Translations under genes and position numbers: made by a program
Assembly (NCBI GenBank): GCA_030446625.1
Contig: JAUJMY010000006.1
Coordinates: 98,046 to 156,007, forward strand
Reading direction: 5' to 3'
Source of the DNA: Gaiellaceae bacterium
GTDB taxonomy: Bacteria; Actinomycetota; Thermoleophilia; Gaiellales; Gaiellaceae
DNA length: 57,962 bases
The notes under the pieces: generated by a model
Seen by the model: the letters and a program-made list of their open reading frames with translations, nothing else
The model's database searches: none
Told to the model about the DNA's origin: nothing
Part shown: positions 38,728 to 47,647 of the stretch, one piece after another
Layout of the letters: each line of letters begins with the position of its first letter
How positions within the stretch are numbered: the stretch's first letter is position 1

Positions 38728-41345
38728 GCGCGACGGACGAGCGCTGCGGCCTCGGGCTCGAGCGACGCGACGTCGTAGACCTTCATCACTTCGTCGCCGT
38801 AGTGGTTGATCACCTTGATTGCGATCTTGCCGGTCTCCGGCGGCGGAAAGGGTCGGCTTTCCGTGCGGTAGAGGTTCGCCCACGCGCCCTCGTCGATGTC
38901 GGCACGGAGGGCCTTCCGGAGTGAGCCATACGGATCGCCGGCGCCCGTGAAGTACGCCTCGCGGACGAAGAAGCTTTCCTCGTCGTAGTTCGTGTCGACG
39001 AGCCAGCACGCGATGTCGTCCGTCGTGCTCGAGCGGACCTGGCCCGTTGTCGGGTCGTAGACGTCGACGCCGCGGATCTCGACCACGACGCCCTCGTCGG
39101 ACCGACGGATGTCGACGTCGGGCTCGCCGAAGACCATGAACAGGTTTCCGGCGCCGGTCTTCTTGAGCAGGTCGGCGCCCATCGCGAGGTCCGGGTTCAT
39201 GCGCACGAGGAGGACGCGCAGTCGGCCCAACTTGCGCTCCTCCGCGGCGACGGCCCAACCGGCGTCAGCCGACGGCGCGAACTCCTTCGCGGTCTCGCCG
39301 GCCGAAGCGTCGAACGCGAACGCGCACACGAGCAGCAGGTCGGCGCCCGCGGCACGGCTAGCCTCCTTGGCCGCCTCGCGCACCTGGTCGGCGTCGACGG
39401 TGCCGTACTCCGGGCCGACGGAGACCGCGACCGTCCGGTCCGCGCCCTCCGCGTCGGTGAAGGCGCCGCGCGCGTGCACCCACGTTCCCGGCGCGGCGTC
39501 GAGCCAGTCGAAGCTCAGGTGCTCCTGCTTGACGGTGTTCTGGACCCCCGCCTTGCGCAGGTTGTCGAGGATCGTCGGCAGGAACTCCTCGGTCGACGGC
39601 GCGACCTCGCCGTTCGTGTCCGGAGGCTCGAGGGTCCGGTGCGGCGAGAGGCTCTCCACGGTGAACGGGCCCGTAACGCGCACCTTCTTGCGGTCCTCGC
39701 GCGGCTGGTCGTAGAGCGTCTCCTGCTCGGCGTGCTTGGCGATCGCGGCCTCGATCTGCTCCCGGCTCATGCCCTCGCGGATGTCCGGGTTCTGCGCGAT
39801 CGACTTCAGCGTCACGCGCGGCACGGTCCGCCAGTGGAAGCCCTGGCGCACGTCGCTCTCGTCGCGCAGCTCGAACCACGGGTAGCGGTACGCCATGAGC
39901 CGCGTGCGCGTGAGCGCGAGCGCGACCCGCGAGGTATCGATCGTGATCCAGCGCCGGCCCCACTTCTCGGCGGCGACGGCGGTGGTGCCGCTGCCGCACG
40001 TCGGGTCGAGAACGAGGTCGCCGGGATCGGTGGTCATGAGCAGGCAGCGCTCGACGACCTTGAGGTTCGTCTGCACCACGTAAATCTTGTTAGACGCACC
40101 ACCAGTGTCGTTCCAGACATTGGTGATCGGAAATGCCGCAAAGTCATCGACGTAGCGGATGTATGCCGGTGTATTGCCCACCACGCCGATTCGGCGGGCT
40201 GCTAGAAGCCGAGAAATCCCCGCGGGATTCGTCTTCCACTCGCCTTTCCGTGGGACGAACTTCTGTTCCTCCACCTCGATCTCGAAATAGCCCGTTCGCG
40301 CCTCTCGTACGCGAGGCGACGTGAGATCGCCGAACCGAAAAGCCCGCGCGCCCTCGGGAACCAAGGATGGATCGCTGATCTCCGACGGTGTAAGCCGCCG
40401 TCGAGAACCGTCCGGCAGCTCCAGCATCGAGTACATCCCCGCGCCTTCGCCTCCAAGCTGCTTCGGGTAGAAGAGTTGGCGGTACTTCGCGGCGGATATA
40501 TCCCTCGCGTACCACAGGATGAAGTCGGATGTGGCCGGCAAGAACTCCGCCGTTGCGCTGCTCGTCTTTGTGAAGGTGATAAGCGAGACGAAGTTCTCGC
40601 TCCCGAACACCTCGTCCAGGAGGCTGCGAACGAGATGCACGTTCTCATCGCCGATCTGGACGAAGATGGAGCCCGAGTCGGCAAGCAGCTCGCGCGAGAC
40701 GACGAGCCGGTCGCGCAGGTACGTCAAGTAAGAGTGGATCCTGAACTCCCACGTGTCGCGAAATGCGCGGATCTGCTCCGGCTGGCGCGTGACGTCCGTG
40801 AGCTTGCCGTCGGAGACCTCGCGCTTGCGCGTTGACACCTGCCAGTTCGACCCAAACTTGATCCCGTACGGCGGGTCTAAGTAGATCGTCTGCACCTTCC
40901 CGCGCAGCGCTTCCTTCTCGGCGAGACTCGTCATCACGAGCAGCGAGTCGCCGAGGATCAGGCGGTTCGCCCACTTGACGCCCCAGTTGTAGAAGTCGAC
41001 CAGGTTCTCGAACGGGATGCCGTTGAAGTCGTCGAACAGCTTCAGCTCCGGCTCCGGCTCGCCCGCCGCGGCGCTGCGGCGCAGGTTCTCGACGATCGCG
41101 CGCGGGTGCACCTTCTCCTGGATGTACACCGGGACGACCGGCACCTCGAGGTCGCCGGCGTCCTGCTCGTCCTTGCCGCGCCAGACGAGCTGCGGGTCGA
41201 GGCTCGAGTCGCGCGGATAGAGCAGCTTCGCCGGCGCGCGCTCGTCCTGAGCCAGCATCCCCCGCAGCTCACTCGTCGGGATGTTCGCGCGCTCGTCCTT
41301 GTGCTTGATCGCCTCGACGGGCGTGCTCTTGCGGCGCGCGCTCAC
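38724..41345 (-). CDS. Type III-like DNA methyltransferase (Mod) subunit
   Basis: The 873-residue product has the beta-class order of adenine methyltransferases: catalytic DPPY (157-160) first, SAM-binding DPTCGSGTT (447-455) later. The segment between (FRDTWEFRIHSYLTYLRDRL) matches Mod proteins. The C-terminal 400 residues include a likely target-recognition or helicase-docking region. It provides self-protection and sequence specificity for the linked nuclease. GTG 41345 overlaps the res stop (GTGA), so the pair is translationally coupled. Recognition sequence cannot be inferred. Confidence 0.9.
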   Translation of the reverse strand: MSARRKSTPVEAIKHKDERANIPTSELRGMLAQDERAPAKLLYPRDSSLDPQLVWRGKDEQDAGDLEVPVVPVYIQEKVHPRAIVENLRRSAAAGEPEPELKLFDDFNGIPFENLVDFYNWGVKWANRLILGDSLLVMTSLAEKEALRGKVQTIYLDPPYGIKFGSNWQVSTRKREVSDGKLTDVTRQPEQIRAFRDTWEFRIHSYLTYLRDRLVVSRELLADSGSIFVQIGDENVHLVRSLLDEVFGSENFVSLITFTKTSSATAEFLPATSDFILWYARDISAAKYRQLFYPKQLGGEGAGMYSMLELPDGSRRRLTPSEISDPSLVPEGARAFRFGDLTSPRVREARTGYFEIEVEEQKFVPRKGEWKTNPAGISRLLAARRIGVVGNTPAYIRYVDDFAAFPITNVWNDTGGASNKIYVVQTNLKVVERCLLMTTDPGDLVLDPTCGSGTTAVAAEKWGRRWITIDTSRVALALTRTRLMAYRYPWFELRDESDVRQGFHWRTVPRVTLKSIAQNPDIREGMSREQIEAAIAKHAEQETLYDQPREDRKKVRVTGPFTVESLSPHRTLEPPDTNGEVAPSTEEFLPTILDNLRKAGVQNTVKQEHLSFDWLDAAPGTWVHARGAFTDAEGADRTVAVSVGPEYGTVDADQVREAAKEASRAAGADLLLVCAFAFDASAGETAKEFAPSADAGWAVAAEERKLGRLRVLLVRMNPDLAMGADLLKKTGAGNLFMVFGEPDVDIRRSDEGVVVEIRGVDVYDPTTGQVRSSTTDDIACWLVDTNYDEESFFVREAYFTGAGDPYGSLRKALRADIDEGAWANLYRTESRPFPPPETGKIAIKVINHYGDEVMKVYDVASLEPEAAALVRRA

Positions 41346-44314
41346 GCGGCGACACCCCACTCACCGGTGACGTGCGCCCTGATCGCGTTCTCGGCATTCC
41401 ACGGATCCTCGATCTCGATGAAGTCCCAGCGGCCGTAGCGGCCGAGCGCATTCACGCCTGGCACCCAACGCTCGCGGGCCGTCGCGACTCGCTCGGCTTT
41501 GTCTGGGCGCGACAGACCCGTCACCTCGACAAGCAGGTGGAGCGGATCGTCGGCACCGCGCCCGTCCTCGAGTATGACCACGAAGTCCGGGATGTAGTTC
41601 CGCGGGACCGTGTCGAATGTGTACGGAATGTGCAGACCAAGCCCCTGGTTCTTCACGTACGCACGAACCTCGGGCATCGACTCGAGGCGGCTCGTCATCA
41701 CGTGCTCCCAGTTCGAGTCGGCGGCGACGTACTCGACGTGACACTTCGCCGGATCGGTCGCCATCACAGGCTTCGTCGTGTCGAAGTCCACGGTCGCCGT
41801 CGAGCCGTCCGGGTCGTGCGGAGACGGGACGGCGAGAAGGCGCGGCGAGGCGCGTTCGGCAGCGAGGATGCCGCGGAAGACCTTCTCCACCGCCTCGCTC
41901 GCACGCTCGTGCAGCAGCAGGAGCTGCGGGAAGACGTGATCGTGGAGCTCCAACGAGCTCGTCATCCACTCGCGGGTCGCGTGCGCGAGCTGGGGGAAGA
42001 GCCAAGGCCGGTCGGCGAAGTGGCGCAGCTGGAGCTCACGCGCCAGCCGGAAGACGACCTCCTGCTCGCGCTTCGCGCGCAGGTCGTCGAGCGTGTGGAT
42101 CGCGTGCTCGCCGACGACGCCGGCGACCTCGGTCTCGGTCGGCACGTCCTTTGTGGAGAGAACGAGGCGGTGCTCGTCGCCGAACGACCACGCGATGCGC
42201 TCGCCGTCGAGCTCGTACCGGTAGCCGATCACCTTCGGGAAGCGGATCTCGCAGGTAGCACGCTCGGGGAGGGCACGCACGCGGGTCATGGGCTTCGGAA
42301 CGGGGCCAGGCCCGGTTGAGCCCGAGGTCGGGATGAAGCTGAACGGGACGCCGTAGACCTCGGCGTACTCCGGCGACAGCAGTCCGTCGTCGTCCGGCTC
42401 GTAGCTTCGCCGCCGCAACCCACGCCCGACGACCTGCTCGCACAGGAGCTGGGTCCCGAAGGCGCGCACGCCGAGGATGTGCGTCACGGTGTTCGCGTCC
42501 CAGCCCTCGGTCAGCATCGAGACCGAAACCACGCAGCGGACCTGCTCGCCGAGCCGCCCAGGCTTCCCGACCGTGTTCATCACCTCGCGCAGGAGGTCCT
42601 CATCGGTGAGGTCGCCGACATCGCGGCCGGGGAACCTCGCACGCAGGTCGGCCTTCAACTCCGCGATCTCGCGCGCGGCGACGGCCTTGAAGTCGGCGCT
42701 CATCGCCTCCCCCGACTCGAGCTGCGCGGAGTCGATGAGGATCGTGCGCGGACGGTCGAGCCAGCCGCCGCGATCCTCGTTCGAGAGGAGGGGCAGGGCA
42801 CCGGCCTGGACCGCGCGGCGGCCGTCCTCGAGCTCTCGCTCCCAGCCGGCGATGTAGTCGAAGACGAGCTTCGAGACCGACGTGTTCGCACAGACGACGA
42901 TGAACACCGGCGGGGTCGTACCGCGCGGGATGTCCGCTTCGCGCTGCTCCCATGCAACGTACGCCTGCTCGTAGTTTCCGTAGAGCGCGTGCAGAGCGGC
43001 CTGTAGCTCCTCCGGCAAGTGGGGTTGGCCGCCGACCGCGATCTCCTTCACGTTCTTCTTGGGGAGGCCGGCGCGGATACGCGGCCACAGGTTTCGGAAC
43101 GTCGGCCCCGCCCGGTCGACGGCGTCGTCGGCGACCGGCACGCGCGGGATCTTGACGACGCCCGCTTCGATCGCGTCGATCAGCGAAAAGTCGCTCACGA
43201 CCCACCCGAAGAGCGTTCCCTCGGGCCAGCCAGAGCCGCGGAGGTAGAACGGGGTCGCGGAAAGGTCGTACGCGACCTTGACGCCCAGCTTGCGGGCCAC
43301 AGCCTGGAGCCCCGTCACCCAGACGCGCGCCTCGCGGTCGCGCCGCTCCGCCTCGCGCCGTTCCTCGCCTTTGAGCGCCTCCTCGGCCTCGGCCGCGGCG
43401 CCCTTGCCGAGGTAGCAATGGTGCGCTTCGTCGTTCAGGACGACGATCTGCCGCTTCGTTCCGAGCGCGCGGCACACGCGGCGCACCATCTGGTCCGGGG
43501 TCTCCACGAAAGGGCTCTCGCCGCCGCGAGTCAAGAGCTGCTTGGTCGTCCTCGACGCGACCTGCGCCTCGCGAAGCTGGAACGCGTGGAAGTTCGTGAT
43601 CACGATCCGGGCTTGCCCGAGCCGCTCGAGATCGTCGGCGGCGACAATGTCGCGCTCGCGGTAGTAGTTGTCGGGGCTCTCGGGGAGCAGGACGCGCAGG
43701 CGGTCGCGGATCGTGATCCCGGGCGTGACGACGAGGAACGCGTCGGAGAAGCGCGCGTCGCGCGGGTTCGCCTGCTTGTTGAGCGACTGCCAGGCGATCA
43801 GCATCGCCATCACGACGGTCTTGCCGGTTCCCGTCGCCATCTTGAAAGCGACTCGGTAGAGGCCGGGGTTCTGCTCCTCCGCGAGGGTCTGGAGCTCGTT
43901 CGCGATCCACGCGTCCCCCTGCTTGGTCGCGCACTCGGTCAGGTAGATCGCCGTCTCGAGCGCCTCGATCTGGCAGAAGAACAGAGGGCGGTCGCGGTCG
44001 CCGCGCGTCCAGTACTCGAGGAGCCGCCGAGTCGTCGGCGTAACGCCGGGCCAGCCGAGGGAACGCCAATCGTTGACGCGCTCGCGGACGCGGTTGATGC
44101 GCACGTTCTCCTCGATCCGGTCGCGCGTCCACTGCGTCTCGAGCTGGAGCTGTCGGCCGCGGACCTTCGAGGCCGGGATTGGCATGAAGTACGAGCTCGG
44201 CCGGCGCCCTTCCGCGGCGTCGTTTGTGATCCCGGAGTCGCCGAAGCGCCAGTGCCGCGACGGCTCGCGGAACGGCGAGTTCAGGATCGGGTTGTCGATG
44301 ACGGCGTCTGCCAT
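41342..44314 (-). CDS. Restriction helicase-nuclease (Res), BPTD_3080-like
   Basis: The 990-residue product starts MADAVIDNPILNSPFREPSR, typical of this restriction-endonuclease group. Superfamily 2 helicase motifs follow: ATGTGKT at about 160-166, NDEAHHC, LSATPFYL, and EGWDANTVTHILGVRAFGTQ / EQVVGRGLRR. The C-terminus holds PDFVVILEDG...LLVEVTG, a plausible PD-(D/E)xK nuclease with Thr replacing Lys. It would cleave unmodified DNA after ATP-driven movement. I chose ATG 44314 with GCGAGGGAC upstream; a GTG at 44386 is less likely. Confidence 0.9.
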   Translation of the reverse strand: MADAVIDNPILNSPFREPSRHWRFGDSGITNDAAEGRRPSSYFMPIPASKVRGRQLQLETQWTRDRIEENVRINRVRERVNDWRSLGWPGVTPTTRRLLEYWTRGDRDRPLFFCQIEALETAIYLTECATKQGDAWIANELQTLAEEQNPGLYRVAFKMATGTGKTVVMAMLIAWQSLNKQANPRDARFSDAFLVVTPGITIRDRLRVLLPESPDNYYRERDIVAADDLERLGQARIVITNFHAFQLREAQVASRTTKQLLTRGGESPFVETPDQMVRRVCRALGTKRQIVVLNDEAHHCYLGKGAAAEAEEALKGEERREAERRDREARVWVTGLQAVARKLGVKVAYDLSATPFYLRGSGWPEGTLFGWVVSDFSLIDAIEAGVVKIPRVPVADDAVDRAGPTFRNLWPRIRAGLPKKNVKEIAVGGQPHLPEELQAALHALYGNYEQAYVAWEQREADIPRGTTPPVFIVVCANTSVSKLVFDYIAGWERELEDGRRAVQAGALPLLSNEDRGGWLDRPRTILIDSAQLESGEAMSADFKAVAAREIAELKADLRARFPGRDVGDLTDEDLLREVMNTVGKPGRLGEQVRCVVSVSMLTEGWDANTVTHILGVRAFGTQLLCEQVVGRGLRRRSYEPDDDGLLSPEYAEVYGVPFSFIPTSGSTGPGPVPKPMTRVRALPERATCEIRFPKVIGYRYELDGERIAWSFGDEHRLVLSTKDVPTETEVAGVVGEHAIHTLDDLRAKREQEVVFRLARELQLRHFADRPWLFPQLAHATREWMTSSLELHDHVFPQLLLLHERASEAVEKVFRGILAAERASPRLLAVPSPHDPDGSTATVDFDTTKPVMATDPAKCHVEYVAADSNWEHVMTSRLESMPEVRAYVKNQGLGLHIPYTFDTVPRNYIPDFVVILEDGRGADDPLHLLVEVTGLSRPDKAERVATARERWVPGVNALGRYGRWDFIEIEDPWNAENAIRAHVTGEWGVAA

Positions 44315-44433
44315 GTCCCTCGCGACTACACGCTCGAACGCGTTCCAATACTTACGACTCGAATGGCCGGCGTCCACAACGGACACGGACGGGACAGTTA
44401 CCCTCGCTAAGTCCCGAAGCTCGCCGAGCGGCG

Positions 44434-44859
44434 CTACGAAGGCGGGTGCGCCTGCCGGCCGCGCGTCCGCCCAGCGCGTCTAGATGCGCGCAGCCCCCGA
44501 TTCAGCGCCTCGACCTCGGGCCCGCGCTCGGCGTTGAGGCGAGCCTCCTCGACGAGGCCGGCGCGGAGCTCGGTCAGCGCATCGACCAGCACGTCGACCT
44601 TGTGCAGCGAGTTCTCGACGTTGAGCTCGGAGTGGAGCTCGAACTCGAGACTGATCCGGTCCGAGCAGTCGGCGATCTCGAGGATGATCCGCGGCTGCGG
44701 GTTGACGTAGCGGCTGCCCTCGTAGCCGAACAGGTCGCGCTGCGTGATCTCGCGCTCCGAGGTGTCCTCGACGTAAGCGACGACGTGCGCGCCGCCGTGG
44801 AAGCCCGGCAGGTTCAGGAAGCGGCGCACGTCGACGCGCGCCTTGTACGGGTTCGGCAT
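44434..44859 (-). CDS. Small unknown protein upstream of the restriction genes
   Basis: The 141-residue product starts MPNPYKARVDVRRFLNLPGFHGG behind a good AAGGAGA site. It has a beta-rich front half (GAHVVAYVEDT, YVNPQPRIILEIADCSDRIS, LEFELHSELN) and a long C-terminal helix (SLHKVDVLVDALTELRAGLV). No domain is recognised. It is the first gene of the same-strand group ending in res and mod, 119 bases before res, so it may be an accessory or control component. Confidence 0.7.
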   Translation of the reverse strand: MPNPYKARVDVRRFLNLPGFHGGAHVVAYVEDTSEREITQRDLFGYEGSRYVNPQPRIILEIADCSDRISLEFELHSELNVENSLHKVDVLVDALTELRAGLVEEARLNAERGPEVEALNRGLRASRRAGRTRGRQAHPPS

Positions 44860-44971
44860 CGGCTCTCCTTGCCTAGTTCGCTTTGGCTAGGCAGAGCACG
44901 CGCCGTTCACCTCCCGAGGAGCCTCGACTGTCACGGGTCGATCGTACGCGACGGCACGAGCTGCGGAGTCG

Positions 44972-44996
44972 GACTCAGGTTTTGAAGCGCAACACG
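44972..44996 (+). repeat. Degenerate REP sequence
   Basis: ACTCAGGTTTTGAAGCGCAACACG resembles the RAYT-linked repeat GGTCAGGTCTTGCACCGCAACACG seen at 56851 and 56887, with five or so changes. It is solitary, with no transposase nearby. Confidence 0.55.
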
Positions 44997-45016
44997 CGTC
45001 CCGCCACGACTGCCGG

Positions 45017-45778
45017 CTACAGCGGTGCCGAGTCCTGCGGCTCCCAGCCGAGCAGCTCGCGCGCGTGCTCGAGATCCCAGAAACGGCGCGGGTTGGCGGA
45101 GACGCCGTAGACGACGGCCCACCGGACGTCCTCCACCTGAAGGCAGCGCCCGATCAGCTCGGCGCAATCCCGTCGGCTCAACCAGACGGCACGCATCCGA
45201 TTCTTGCGCTCTTCCGCGTCGAGGTCGAGGAGCGGGTTCTCGCTCTGGGCCGTCGGGTCGTCGGCCGCAGTGACGGAGCCGATGCGGAGGCAGAACACGC
45301 GCAGGCCGTGTCGCTCGTTGTAGAACCGACCGAGCGCCTCGCCATACGCCTTCGAGACGCCGTAAAGGGAATCGGGCCGGACCTCTGCCGTGTGGTCGTA
45401 GCGGCGATCGTCGTCCGCTCGGTACAACCCGGGCGCCCCGTCGAGCTCGAACATCCCCACCGCATGGTTCGACGAGGCGAAGACCACACGCGAGGCGCCT
45501 GCGAGTCGCGCCGCCTCGAACACGTTGTAGGTGCCGACGAGGTTGTTGCGCAGCACGTCCTCCCACGGCGTCTCGATTGCCGGCGAGGCAGCGAGGTGCA
45601 CGACCGCGTCCACCCCTTCGAAAGCCGGGAGGATCGCGTCGAGATCGGCGATGTCGGCGACGTGGCTCGCGAATTCCTGCGGGGTCAGGGTGAGCGAGAC
45701 GAGCTCGAACCGACCGCCGAGGTGCTCGCGGACCGCCGTTCCGATCGTTCCCTCCGCACCTGTGACGAGCACGCGCAC
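45017..45778 (-). CDS. NAD-dependent epimerase/dehydratase (extended SDR)
   Basis: The 253-residue product has the Rossmann glycine motif VTGAEGTIG near the start, VVHLAA in strand four, SSNHAVG and the catalytic YGVSKAYGE (Tyr-x-x-x-Lys). Closest resemblance is to uronate dehydrogenase-like SDRs acting on sugars, but substrate cannot be fixed from sequence. GTG 45778 is chosen because it puts VRVLVTGAEG at the N-terminus as in the family. Longer readings add unstructured sequence. It appears to stand alone. Confidence 0.85.
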   Translation of the reverse strand: MRVLVTGAEGTIGTAVREHLGGRFELVSLTLTPQEFASHVADIADLDAILPAFEGVDAVVHLAASPAIETPWEDVLRNNLVGTYNVFEAARLAGASRVVFASSNHAVGMFELDGAPGLYRADDDRRYDHTAEVRPDSLYGVSKAYGEALGRFYNERHGLRVFCLRIGSVTAADDPTAQSENPLLDLDAEERKNRMRAVWLSRRDCAELIGRCLQVEDVRWAVVYGVSANPRRFWDLEHARELLGWEPQDSAPL

Positions 45779-46021
45779 GAGTGCAGTGTCGCAGCCGGCC
45801 TGCCCAGTTCCCCGACGTGGCGCGTGCTTTCCTGAGCGGCGCCGTCGATTCCTGCAGCTCAGGCGACTCGCGTGGGCCGCGGGCGGGAATGTGCCCTGAA
45901 GACGTGAGGCTGGATCTGACCGGAGCCGACGAGTTTTTGGTGCTCTGCCAGTCTCCACCGCGTACGGATCCGTACGCGCCCAGAGGTTCTCGCCCTGCAG
46001 CAACGACCCCCAGGAGGCCGC

Positions 46022-46717
46022 ATGAAGCTTCTTCTCACGTCCGCTGGCATCAAGAACCCGAGCATCCACGACGCGCTGGTCGACCTGCTGGGCAAGCCGA
46101 TCAGCGAGTCCAGCGCCCTCTGCATTCCCACCGCGATGTACGGGCACCCCTGGATCGGTCCCGGCGTGAAGGCATGGGAGTTCATCAGCGGACGAGAGCC
46201 CCGCTGCCCCATGTGCGAGTTGGGGTGGAAGTCGTTGGGAGTGCTGGAGCTGACCGCGCTGCCCAGCATCGACGAAGAGCGCTGGGTTCCCCTGGTGCAG
46301 GAGACCGACGTCCTCCTGGCCTCAGGCGGCGATGCCTTGTATCTGTGCCACTGGATGCGGCAGTCCGGGCTTGCAGACCTGCTGCCGTCGCTGGACGAGA
46401 TGGTCTGGGTAGGACTGAGCGCCGGGAGCATGGTGATGACGCCCACGATCGGGGACGACTTCGTCGGCTGGAAGCCGCCCACCGGCGGCGACGAAACGCT
46501 CGGGATCGTCGACTTCTCGATCTTCCCGCACCTGGACAACGAGGATCTCCCTTCAAACACGATCGCCAACGCAGAACGCTGGGCGGCCGGTTTGTCGGGT
46601 CCGGCGTACGCGATCGATGACCAGACCGCCATCAAAGTGACCGACGGCACCGTCGAGGTCGTCTCTGAGGGGCACTGGAAGCTGTTGACCCCCAGCCCGG
46701 TGAGGGAGTCTCGATGA
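46022..46717 (+). CDS. Peptidase S51 (dipeptidase E-like)
   Basis: The 231-residue product starts MKLLLTSAGIKNPSI after an AGGAGG site. It has the class-I-amidotransferase-like fold of peptidase E: strand DVLLASGGDALYLCHW, the nucleophile elbow GLSAGSMVM, and a downstream LGIVDFSIFPHLDNED that supplies the histidine. Peptidase E cleaves Asp-x dipeptides. It overlaps the next gene by four bases (ATGA). Confidence 0.88.
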   Translation: MKLLLTSAGIKNPSIHDALVDLLGKPISESSALCIPTAMYGHPWIGPGVKAWEFISGREPRCPMCELGWKSLGVLELTALPSIDEERWVPLVQETDVLLASGGDALYLCHWMRQSGLADLLPSLDEMVWVGLSAGSMVMTPTIGDDFVGWKPPTGGDETLGIVDFSIFPHLDNEDLPSNTIANAERWAAGLSGPAYAIDDQTAIKVTDGTVEVVSEGHWKLLTPSPVRESR

Positions 46718-47268
46718 GCGCCCCGGAGACCAAACTGGACACAAGGTTCAGCGACGCCGACGCCGTCCCCGCGAGCTGGGACGCCACGCGGCAGGCGCTC
46801 GAGGCCGCCGAGCTCTTCTGGATCACAACCGTCCGCCGCGACGGCAGACCGCACACAACGCCGCTCGTAGCGGTCTGGCTCGACGACGCGATCTACTTCT
46901 GCACCGGCCCGAGCGAGCAGAAGGCCGTCAACCTCACATACAACCCGCACGTCGTCCTAACGACCGGGTGCAACGACTGGGAACACGGAACCGACATCGT
47001 CGTCGAAGGCACGGCGGTCAGGGTGACCGATGACCCGAAGCTCCGACGGCTTGCGAGCGCTTGGGGAAGGAAGTGGGACGGGCGCTGGCGCTATGTGGTC
47101 GGAGGCGGAGCCTTCGACCACGAACACGGCCGGGCACTGGTCTTCGAGGTGGAGCCAACCAAGGTGCTCGCCTTCGGCAAGGGCACGTTCAGCCAAACAC
47201 GCCACCGCTTCGCCCCCGGCCAGCCCGGTGAGCATGTCTCGATGAACCCTCTACCACCCAGGCGATAG
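46714..47268 (+). CDS. Pyridoxamine 5'-phosphate oxidase-family protein
   Basis: The 184-residue product has the split-barrel flavin fold: FWITTVRRDGRPHTTPLVAVW, AIYFCTGPSEQKAVNL, NPHVVLTTGC and DIVVEGTAVRVTDD. Actinobacterial members include F420- or FMN-dependent reductases as well as oxidases, so the reaction is uncertain. It is translationally coupled to the peptidase gene before it. The last gene of the island before the 47.45 kb tRNA fragment. Confidence 0.85.
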   Translation: MSAPETKLDTRFSDADAVPASWDATRQALEAAELFWITTVRRDGRPHTTPLVAVWLDDAIYFCTGPSEQKAVNLTYNPHVVLTTGCNDWEHGTDIVVEGTAVRVTDDPKLRRLASAWGRKWDGRWRYVVGGGAFDHEHGRALVFEVEPTKVLAFGKGTFSQTRHRFAPGQPGEHVSMNPLPPRR

Positions 47269-47453
47269 TCCACAGCGCGGGGCGCGGGAAGCGCTTCTGC
47301 ACCCGTAGTCAGCGCAGGCAACGAAGGATGGAGCTTTTATGGAGCCCAGCGCTCGCAACTGGTCGCAGTCGGTGGCAAATGGAACGGCCGCGAAAACGGC
47401 TCGGACAAGCGCAAACCGTTGCCGTGGGTTGCCACCGGTTGCCGGAAGGAGCC

Positions 47454-47497
47454 CATGGTAACGAGGGGTCTCCGGTTCGAGTCCGGAAGAGGGCTTT
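47454..47497 (+). repeat. Detached tRNA-Thr 3' half (att-like)
   Basis: From CATGGTAA through the T-arm (TCCGG-TTCGAGT-CCGGA) to AGAGGGCT this is a good tRNA-Thr 3' half, with the acceptor strand and discriminator identical to the intact gene at 30000. There is no matching 5' half. The T-stem differs from the intact gene but still pairs. It fits the original 3' half displaced by island insertion. Confidence 0.75.
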
Positions 47498-47501
47498 CCA
47501 G

Positions 47502-47527
47502 AAGCCGCCGCACATGGCGGCTTTTCT
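47502..47527 (+). terminator. Intrinsic terminator after the tRNA-Thr fragment
   Basis: AAGCCGCC, six-base loop, GGCGGCTT, then TTCT. It lies five bases after the tRNA fragment, where a tRNA transcript would end. Confidence 0.85.
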
Positions 47528-47567
47528 CGTTCCTGACCTTCGAACGCTCACGCCCGGACGAGGCGCG

Positions 47568-47600
47568 TTGGAAAGCTGTTGGAAAGCTGTTGGAAAGCTG
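47568..47600 (+). repeat. Three tandem copies of an 11-base unit
   Basis: TTGGAAAGCTG occurs three times without gap. It lies in the non-coding stretch between the tRNA fragment and the next gene. An 11-base period equals about one helical turn, so it could be a protein-binding array (for example recombinase arm sites), but that is speculation. Confidence 0.8.
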
Positions 47601-47647
47601 AGGGGCCTATCCCGCCTGGTATCCGGCCGCTCGGCTACTTGTGACCG

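Larger units (their letters stand above)
30073..47453. mobile_element. Putative genomic island at tRNA-Thr
   Basis: The segment lies between an intact tRNA-Thr gene and a detached tRNA-Thr 3' half that still carries a terminator. A third, degenerate 3' half divides it near 37.55 kb. All three begin at the anticodon loop (ATGGTAA), where tRNA-targeting integrases often recombine. The cargo is defence-like (TrlF-type ATPase, HEPN-MNT, restriction-modification). I found no integrase or excisionase, so if it was mobile it has lost those genes. Confidence 0.6.
47269..47647. other. Intergenic region at the right end of the putative island
   Basis: No gene is seen in these 379 bases. They hold the tRNA-Thr 3' half, its terminator and a short tandem repeat, each listed separately. 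Confidence 0.6.

Noticed and set aside
30073..47453. An integrase gene for the island
   Set aside because: I looked for tyrosine (R..HxxR..Y) and serine recombinase patterns among all plausible products and found none.
47454..47497. An intact third tRNA-Thr gene
   Set aside because: The T-arm and acceptor 3' strand are good, but no paired 5' half precedes it and the anticodon stem is not complementary.
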